From: CAZXFG01 sp964640515
Lineage (GTDB): Bacteria > Patescibacteriota > Patescibacteriia > Magasanikbacterales > GWA2-37-8
Assembly (NCBI GenBank): GCA_964640515.1
Contig: CAZXFG010000027.1
Span: 1-11,333, forward strand
Length of the DNA: 11,333 nucleotides
Direction: 5' to 3'
In this document: positions 6,087-9,626 of the stretch, in pieces
Numbering within the stretch: the stretch's first letter is position 1
Layout: each line of letters opens with the position of its first letter
Position numbers and translations under genes: made by a program
Notes under the pieces: model-generated
The model's database searches: none
Told to the model about the DNA's origin: nothing
Seen by the model: only the letters and a program-made list of their open reading frames with translations

Positions 6087-6815
6087 TTATTCTTCTCCGT
6101 AAAAATCCACTTCCATTGGCACATGAATTCCTTTCATCCTATTCAGGTCGTGCCGGCGGCCCTTGAAGAACTCCACGGCCTGCTCCACTTCTTCGTGGTC
6201 AATATCCGGACCCAGCCAGCATAATCCATATTCAAACTTCTTGATTCTTGAACGAATTTCATCAGCCAAATTGTCATGGCCATCGTCTATTTCAGACATA
6301 GCTTTTAATTCGCTCAAATGCCCTTTGATATCTTTTAATTTCGCGTGTAATTCATCCACCCGCGCCAAAAATCTGTCTTTTTCCAAGCCCCCCGCTTGAT
6401 GACTGACATATTTATGTAAATCTTCTCGGGTATCAACTAAAGCCTCAGCCAATTCATTTCTCTCTTCTGAAGTGAAATACTCGCCCATCGGCCGTCCGGA
6501 ATGCAGGTCGCTGATGGTCATGCCATAACCCTGATATCCCCGATATTTTTCCTGGAGCTCGGGAGATAACTTGGGCAAAAGAAAATGATCGCCCATTTTC
6601 TCTTCCATATCCAATAAAAATTCTTTATGCGCGCTGTTCCAAGGCCAGACCTGGTAACCAAATTTTATCATCAGGCGTTCCACCTCCTCCACAATCACAT
6701 CAGTCTGGCTTTCCAGCCGTTCAATTACCTTTTTCATCTCATTGGTAATATATGCCGGCACCAAAGGAGGCAACTGGTCGTAAAAAATCCTAAATATTGA
6801 AAGTGTTGATTTCAT
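6087..6815 (-). CDS. Conserved-looking hypothetical protein, 242 aa
   Basis: I do not recognise a family. The protein is predicted to be mostly helical, charged and cytoplasmic, without signal peptide or membrane helices. Notable segments: an amphipathic run MKKVIERLESQTDVIVEEVE (27-46), WPWNSAHKEF (57-66), GYQGYGMTISDLHSGRPMGEYF (about 92-113), and two long helical regions (115-140 and 147-195), then the acidic tail PMEVDFYGEE. ATG 6813-6815 has no Shine-Dalgarno. It converges with pfkB across a shared terminator; upstream lies a complex palindrome (6828-6988), so promoter position is unclear. Base composition resembles the housekeeping neighbours, unlike the two GC-rich orphan genes. Confidence 0.8.
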   Translation of the reverse strand: MKSTLSIFRIFYDQLPPLVPAYITNEMKKVIERLESQTDVIVEEVERLMIKFGYQVWPWNSAHKEFLLDMEEKMGDHFLLPKLSPELQEKYRGYQGYGMTISDLHSGRPMGEYFTSEERNELAEALVDTREDLHKYVSHQAGGLEKDRFLARVDELHAKLKDIKGHLSELKAMSEIDDGHDNLADEIRSRIKKFEYGLCWLGPDIDHEEVEQAVEFFKGRRHDLNRMKGIHVPMEVDFYGEE

Positions 6816-6827
6816 ATTGAAAGAGAT

Positions 6828-6988
6828 GATTGAATATTAATATTGAGCGACACTGCGGAGGCTTAGCTACAAATTAGAAAATTTTGTAGCAAAATGTAAT
6901 GCGACTCTCTGCCTTTTACATTTTGCGTGGACAAAATTTACTAAATTTGTCTAAGCCGGAGCATAGGAGCGAAATACAATATTCAATC
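6828..6988. repeat. Multi-hairpin palindromic element between the trmH-like gene and the 242-aa gene
   Basis: Outer arms GATTGAATATT (6828-6838) / AATATTCAATC (6978-6988), 11 bp perfect. An inner closing stem is GGCTTAG (6860-6866) / CTAAGCC (6951-6957). Inside are three hairpins: CTACAAA (6867-6873) / TTTTGTAG region (to 6889); GCAAAATGTAA (6889-6899) / TTACATTTTGC (6916-6926), 11 bp; and GACAAA-A-TTT (6930-6939) / AAATTTGTC (6943-6951). The right outer arm includes the last codon and stop of the trmH-like gene. This may be a small non-autonomous palindromic element, or the structured leader of the 242-aa gene. Confidence 0.7.
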
Positions 6989-7444
6989 GATCCGGCTAGA
7001 TATATAGAACATTGCTATCCCCGCGGCCACGCTCACATTCAAACTCTGCTTTTTCCCGCGCATGGGTATTTCCACGCTAGCATCACAGTATTTCAGCATG
7101 GATTTGGTTACTCCGGTTTTCTCATTTCCCACGATTAAAGCCAAAGGAAACTTCGGAGACCATTTATAAACACTCCGACTGGAGCTAGTCTGCTCCAAGG
7201 CCACTATATTATACCCTTTTTCTCGTAATTTTTTAAGTAAGCTTCCGGTTTGCTTCACATATTCCCAAGGCATCCACTTTTCCGCGCCCAAAGAAACCTT
7301 ATCCAAACGAGGGTGAGGCGGACAAGGCGTATAGCCGGTCAGATATATCTTATCTACTCCCGCGCCATCAGCTGTCCTAAACATAGCGCCCACATTATGA
7401 GCGCTACGGATATTAGGAAGTATTAAAACAAATTTTTCTAACAT
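6983..7444 (-). CDS. TrmH/SpoU-family RNA 2'-O-ribose methyltransferase
   Basis: SPOUT-class, AdoMet-dependent trefoil-knot methyltransferase of 153 aa without an extra RNA-binding domain. Motif 1 is NIRSAHNVGAMFRTADGAGV (11-30, catalytic Arg23 in NxGxxxR). Motif 2 is LALIVGNEKTGV (101-112). Motif 3 is IPMRGKKQSLNVSVAAGIAM (126-145). The substrate (tRNA or rRNA ribose) cannot be told from sequence. It starts 3 nt after the ruvC stop and is cotranscribed with it. No Shine-Dalgarno. Its stop codon falls inside a palindromic element. Confidence 0.92.
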   Translation of the reverse strand: MLEKFVLILPNIRSAHNVGAMFRTADGAGVDKIYLTGYTPCPPHPRLDKVSLGAEKWMPWEYVKQTGSLLKKLREKGYNIVALEQTSSSRSVYKWSPKFPLALIVGNEKTGVTKSMLKYCDASVEIPMRGKKQSLNVSVAAGIAMFYISSRID

Positions 7445-7447
7445 AGT

Positions 7448-7966
7448 TTACTTCAACTTTTTCAACCACAAACTCTGTCCGGCGCAGAGAGCTATAGCCA
7501 AGGCATCAGCCGCGTCATCGGATTTTATTTTGCTCTTAATCCCCAAAATCAAAGCCACCATTTTTTGCATTTGCTCTTTTTCCGCCCGTCCATAACCGGT
7601 GATGGCCTGCTTCACTTGCAAGGGCGTAAACTCATCAATCTCTAATCCGTTTTCCACGCCGGTCAGTAAAATCACCCCGCGCGCCTGCCCCACTTCTATC
7701 GCAGTTTTTACATTTTTGAAGAAAAACAACTCCTCCACGGCCATTCGCGTCGGCTTATATTTCTTGATTATTTCCTCCAAATTATCATGTAGAATGGCCA
7801 AACGCTTCACGAATTCACTCTTGGCCACAGTCTCAATACAGCCATAATCCAGCATCTTCCAATCATTTTTATTAGTCTGCTCTATCACTCCAAAACCCAT
7901 CCGGCCAAACCCGGGATCAATTCCTAAAATTATTTCTTTTTTTGAGGTCACTTGACAACGGTGCAT
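7448..7966 (-). CDS. ruvC: Holliday junction resolvase RuvC
   Basis: Cuts Holliday junctions symmetrically, working with RuvAB. The 172-aa protein shows GIDPGFGRMGFGVI (15-28, Asp17), VEELFFFKN (77-85, Glu78), ITGYGRAEKEQMQKMV (122-137) and KSDDAADALAIAL (148-160, Asp151 and Asp154): the four acidic catalytic residues of the family. The family normally begins right at ILGIDPG. From ATG 7964-7966 there are about ten extra residues, and the promoter -10 (7971-7976) would place the transcript start near that ATG. Translation may therefore be leaderless, or may begin at the GTG of codon 6 (7949-7951). First gene of a ruvC-trmH-like operon. Confidence 0.95.
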   Translation of the reverse strand: MHRCQVTSKKEIILGIDPGFGRMGFGVIEQTNKNDWKMLDYGCIETVAKSEFVKRLAILHDNLEEIIKKYKPTRMAVEELFFFKNVKTAIEVGQARGVILLTGVENGLEIDEFTPLQVKQAITGYGRAEKEQMQKMVALILGIKSKIKSDDAADALAIALCAGQSLWLKKLK

Positions 7967-7980
7967 AACTATGATAATAT
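7952..7980 (+). promoter_or_regulatory. Promoter of the small antisense RNA
   Basis: Perfect -35 TTGACA (7952-7957), 17-nt spacer, -10 TAATAT (7975-7980) preceded by TGA (extended -10). The -35 lies inside the first ruvC codons on the opposite strand. Predicted start is about 7986-7988. Confidence 0.75.
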
Positions 7981-7998
7981 AAAAATACTAGGTGTCAA
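7971..7998 (-). promoter_or_regulatory. ruvC promoter
   Basis: On the minus strand, perfect -35 TTGACA (plus 7993-7998), 16-nt spacer, -10 TATCAT (plus 7971-7976). It overlaps the plus-strand small-RNA promoter: the two -10 boxes share 7975-7976, so the promoters should compete for polymerase. Confidence 0.65.
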
Positions 7999-8060
7999 TT
8001 AGCGCGAACTACATACGAGTAGAAGTGCTAGATAACATCCCCTCAAGGGATGTTATTTTT
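7987..8060 (+). ncRNA. Candidate small RNA antisense to the downstream tRNA
   Basis: About 75 nt, defined by a consensus promoter and an intrinsic terminator, with no start codon or ribosome site. Its first 16 nt (7987-8002, ACTAGGTGTCAATTAG) pair without a gap with 8136-8151 of the tRNA: 15 Watson-Crick pairs and one G·U, covering the whole anticodon loop, the 3' stem strand and four of five 5' stem bases. CGAAC (8005-8009) then complements GTTCG (8126-8130) of the D arm in the correct order for one extended duplex. TACGAGTAG (8014-8022) can also pair with the variable arm (8162-8171) with one bulged C. It has a small internal hairpin CTAC/GTAG (8009-8022). Transcript and function are inferred, not shown. 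Confidence 0.7.
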
Positions 8061-8065
8061 GTTTT
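8032..8065 (+). terminator. Intrinsic terminator of the small RNA
   Basis: Perfect 10-bp stem ATAACATCCC (8032-8041) / GGGATGTTAT (8047-8056), 5-nt loop, then TTTTGTTTT. The T-tract is only on the plus strand, and no protein gene on that strand precedes it, which is itself evidence for a small transcript. Confidence 0.9.
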
Positions 8066-8088
8066 CACCACACTAAACATGTTATAAT
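8059..8088 (+). promoter_or_regulatory. Promoter of the unusual tRNA gene
   Basis: Perfect -10 TATAAT (8083-8088) with upstream TGT forming an extended -10. The best -35 is weak (TTGTTT, 8059-8064, 18-nt spacer) and lies in the T-tract of the small-RNA terminator. Start predicted near 8095, giving a 5' leader of about 12 nt before the tRNA. Confidence 0.75.
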
Positions 8089-8107
8089 ATTCGCTGGCGG
8101 TGCGCAT

Positions 8108-8198
8108 GGAGAGTATATTCCGACGGTTCGGAACACTAATTGACACTTAGTTGATACGGTACTACTCCGTAGGTGGTTCGACTCCACTGCTCTCCGCC
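8108..8198 (+). tRNA. Type II tRNA with tRNA-Sec-like 8/4 architecture and GAC anticodon
   Basis: The sequence folds as a complete tRNA. Acceptor stem GGAGAGTA (8108-8115) / TGCTCTCC (8188-8195), 8 bp with one G·T. U8-A9 are 8116-8117. D stem TTCCGA/TCGGAA, 6 bp with loop CGGT (8118-8133). Anticodon arm ACTAA/TTAGT with loop TTGACAC (8140-8146), anticodon GAC at 8142-8144. Variable arm TACGG/CCGTA (8155-8171). T arm GTGG/CCAC with loop TTCGACT (8177-8183). Discriminator G8196, then CC but G instead of A. A 7/5 folding is possible only with a G·T pair and without U8. The 6-bp D stem with CGGT and the 3' end resemble E. coli tRNA-Sec, yet the anticodon is not UCA. Long arm and G73 suggest SerRS recognition; the anticodon would read Val codons GUC/GUU. 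Charging identity is unproven. Confidence 0.85.
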
Positions 8199-8200
8199 GC

Positions 8201-8234
8201 TAAAGCAACTCTTGTAAAAGGGTTGCTTTAATTT
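8201..8234 (+). terminator. Terminator of the tRNA, also at the yebC 3' end
   Basis: 13-bp stem TAAAGCAACTCTT (8201-8213) / AAGGGTTGCTTTA (8218-8230) with one T·G pair and a GTAA tetraloop; on the plus strand it runs into TTTAATTT. It touches the stop codon of yebC (8233-8235) on the other strand and may serve both convergent transcripts, though there is no T-tract on the minus side. Confidence 0.75.
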
Positions 8235-8967
8235 ACTCCGCATTAGTATAATAATCCTCCACATCATCATGCTCTTCCAAAACGGAAAATAGATTCTGCA
8301 ATTTTTCGGTTACGACGGCGTCAACCACCACTCTATCTTTGGCAATCCAGCGTAAACCGGAATCCTTTACCGGTATTCCCAAAGCATTTAATTTATCCGT
8401 TAATTTATGCAAATTTTCCACTTTGGTTTTTATCTCCAACATCCCCTCCTCTTCCCAAATATCTTCAGCGCCGGCTTCAATCAGGTCCATTTCCAAGTCT
8501 TCTTTTTTTATTCCTTTTTCAGACAAAACGCTCATTTCCACTTCAGCCACACCCCATTGCTGAAACATCCATTGCACGCTTCCCGCTCCGCCCATTGAGC
8601 CACCGTGATCTGATAATATTTTTTTAATCTCCGGAGCCGTGCGATTTTTATTATCCGACAAAATCTTTATCATGATGGCCGTGCCGCCCGGGCCAAAACC
8701 CTCATACATCAATTCTTCCACCTGGGCGACGCCTTTTAATTCACCGGTGCCGGATTTAATAGCGCGGTCTATATTATCTTTCGGCATGCCTTCTTTACGC
8801 GCTTTTTCTATCAACATGCGCAGAGTAAAATTAGTATCCAAATTCCCGCCACCAGTCTTGGCCACTATGCTAATTTTCTTAGCGTATTTAGAAAAAACAT
8901 TGCCTTTCTTGGCATCTTGCTTGCCTTTTCTGGCCTGAATATTGTGCCATTTGGAATGTCCGGACAT
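8233..8967 (-). CDS. yebC: YebC/PmpR/TACO1 family protein
   Basis: A 244-aa protein of the universally distributed YebC family, first described as transcriptional regulators and more recently linked to relief of ribosome stalling at proline-rich stretches. The N-terminus MSGHSKWHNIQARKGKQDAKKG is diagnostic. Further family motifs are GGNLDTNFTLRMLIEKARKEGMPKDNIDRAIKSG-like (about residues 40-73), EGFGPGGTAIMIKILSDNKNRT (about 88-109) and the middle motif GGSMGGAGSVQWMF. ATG 8965-8967 is preferred over the ATG two codons upstream because family members begin M-x-GHSKWHNI. No Shine-Dalgarno. Divergent from the 109-aa orphan gene and convergent with the tRNA. Confidence 0.96.
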   Translation of the reverse strand: MSGHSKWHNIQARKGKQDAKKGNVFSKYAKKISIVAKTGGGNLDTNFTLRMLIEKARKEGMPKDNIDRAIKSGTGELKGVAQVEELMYEGFGPGGTAIMIKILSDNKNRTAPEIKKILSDHGGSMGGAGSVQWMFQQWGVAEVEMSVLSEKGIKKEDLEMDLIEAGAEDIWEEEGMLEIKTKVENLHKLTDKLNALGIPVKDSGLRWIAKDRVVVDAVVTEKLQNLFSVLEEHDDVEDYYTNAE

Positions 8968-8995
8968 ATACAAAAAATTATTTAACTTCAGCTCA

Positions 8996-9024
8996 ATTTT
9001 ACCGCTTTATTCCATCCTTGACAA
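8996..9024 (-). promoter_or_regulatory. yebC promoter
   Basis: On the minus strand, TTGTCA (plus 9019-9024), 17-nt spacer, TAAAAT (plus 8996-9001). Its -35 box overlaps the -35 box of the divergent orphan-gene promoter in the palindrome CTTGACAAG. Confidence 0.7.
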
Positions 9025-9071
9025 GTCTCTCCCTCTTTGTTATGATAACCTGTTTCATCCATCACGGGAGG
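9018..9071 (+). promoter_or_regulatory. Promoter and ribosome binding site of the 109-aa orphan
   Basis: Perfect -35 TTGACA (9018-9023), 17-nt spacer, -10 TATGAT (9041-9046). The leader carries GGGAGG (9066-9071). This sits 1 nt from ATG 9073 but 7 nt from ATG 9079, which decides the start at 9079. Confidence 0.8.
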
Positions 9072-9078
9072 CATGATT

Positions 9079-9408
9079 ATGAATGAGGAAACGAAACGAT
9101 TAAGACAGGTATACAAGGACGCCGAAGCTGTCTGTAAAAAAGCGGAAAAAGCGTATGATAGACTGCTTCAGGATCTAACTGAAGACGACCGCAACATCAT
9201 GTCAGGAGATGAAGCGAAAATCGTCGAACACTTTGCCCAAGCGCTAGGGAGCATGGCGGTAGCTGCCGAGGCGGTCTGGAAAGAGTCTGACGGAAGAAAC
9301 AGGCGCCGAAGCCGAAGAGGAAGCATCAGATTCCGCTTCAAAGCGGAAGACTGCAAGGTCGCCGCCGAGAAGATCCGTCACGGAGAACTCCCCGCCAAAA
9401 TCTTCTGA
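9079..9408 (+). CDS. Orphan small helical protein, 109 aa, function unknown
   Basis: No family recognised. Predicted almost wholly helical: a heptad-like N-terminal helix (about residues 2-33, ETKRLRQVYKDAEAVCKKAEKAY), a second helix rich in Ala (about 43-67, AKIVEHFAQALGSMAVAAEAVW), then a strongly basic stretch RNRRRSRRG (about 72-80) that could bind nucleic acid, and a short helix near the end. Monocistronic, with consensus promoter, good Shine-Dalgarno and a following terminator. Its base composition is richer in GC than flanking yebC. In signal strength and style it resembles the 86-aa orphan at 1190-1450, though the proteins are not similar. Confidence 0.8.
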   Translation: MNEETKRLRQVYKDAEAVCKKAEKAYDRLLQDLTEDDRNIMSGDEAKIVEHFAQALGSMAVAAEAVWKESDGRNRRRSRRGSIRFRFKAEDCKVAAEKIRHGELPAKIF

Positions 9409-9436
9409 CCTCCCGGATGCACCGAGCCCCGCCTAC

Positions 9437-9526
9437 CTTCTCGGCCCCGCATCCATATAGATTACCACGAGATTCCCGCTTTCGCGGGAATGACAGAAGG
9501 ATGGTAATCTGTATGGAGCCGAGAAG
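9437..9526. repeat. Nested palindrome containing dispersed repeat copy 3
   Basis: Outer arms CTTCTCGGC (9437-9445) / GCCGAGAAG (9518-9526) and CCATATAGATTACCA (9453-9467) / TGGTAATCTGTATGG (9502-9516, one G·T) form a long stem. At its tip sits a copy of the dispersed repeat (9468-9496): on the minus strand TGTCATTCCCGC, TTTC-type loop, GCGGGAATCTCG, with an 8-bp perfect hairpin (9472-9479 / 9484-9491). It lies between the orphan gene and its terminator. Confidence 0.75.
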
Positions 9527-9535
9527 TATATATTT

Positions 9536-9567
9536 AAAAGACACCGTTTTCTAACGGTGTCTTTTTA
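9536..9567. terminator. Bidirectional terminator between the 109-aa orphan and rpoC
   Basis: Perfect 13-bp stem AAAAGACACCGTT (9536-9548) / AACGGTGTCTTTT (9553-9565) with loop TTCT and T-runs on both strands. It serves the convergent orphan gene (+) and rpoC (-). Confidence 0.9.
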
Positions 9568-9574
9568 TTGAGTT

Positions 9575-9624
9575 TGGACAGAGGGATTGCTTCGTCCCCG
9601 CCTAGGCGGGTCCTCGCAATGACA
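9575..9624 (-). repeat. Dispersed palindromic repeat copy 4
   Basis: On the minus strand it begins TTGTCATTGCGAGGACCCG and ends GCAATCCCTCTGTCC. It contains the perfect palindrome CCCGCCTAGGCGGG (9597-9610) and outer complementarity ATTGC (9586-9590) / GCAAT (9616-9620). The ends match copies 1 and 2. It lies between the rpoC stop and the terminator, so it would be transcribed in the rpoC 3' untranslated region. Confidence 0.75.
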
Positions 9625-9626
9625 AT

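Noticed and set aside
8108..8198. True selenocysteine tRNA
   Set aside because: Architecture and 3' end are Sec-like, but the seven-base anticodon loop TTGACAC contains no UCA anticodon, and the acceptor plus T stems total 12 bp, not 13.
8108..8198. Ordinary tRNA-Val(GAC)
   Set aside because: The anticodon loop fits, but the body has a long variable arm, a Sec-like D arm and G73, none of which fit tRNA-Val.
7987..8201. tmRNA or a split tRNA/intron arrangement
   Set aside because: There is a terminator and a second promoter between the two RNAs, all tRNA arms are intact, and no peptide-tag reading frame is visible.
9437..9624. CRISPR array
   Set aside because: Repeats here are palindromic, differ in their cores and are irregularly spaced, with no series of spacers and no cas genes.
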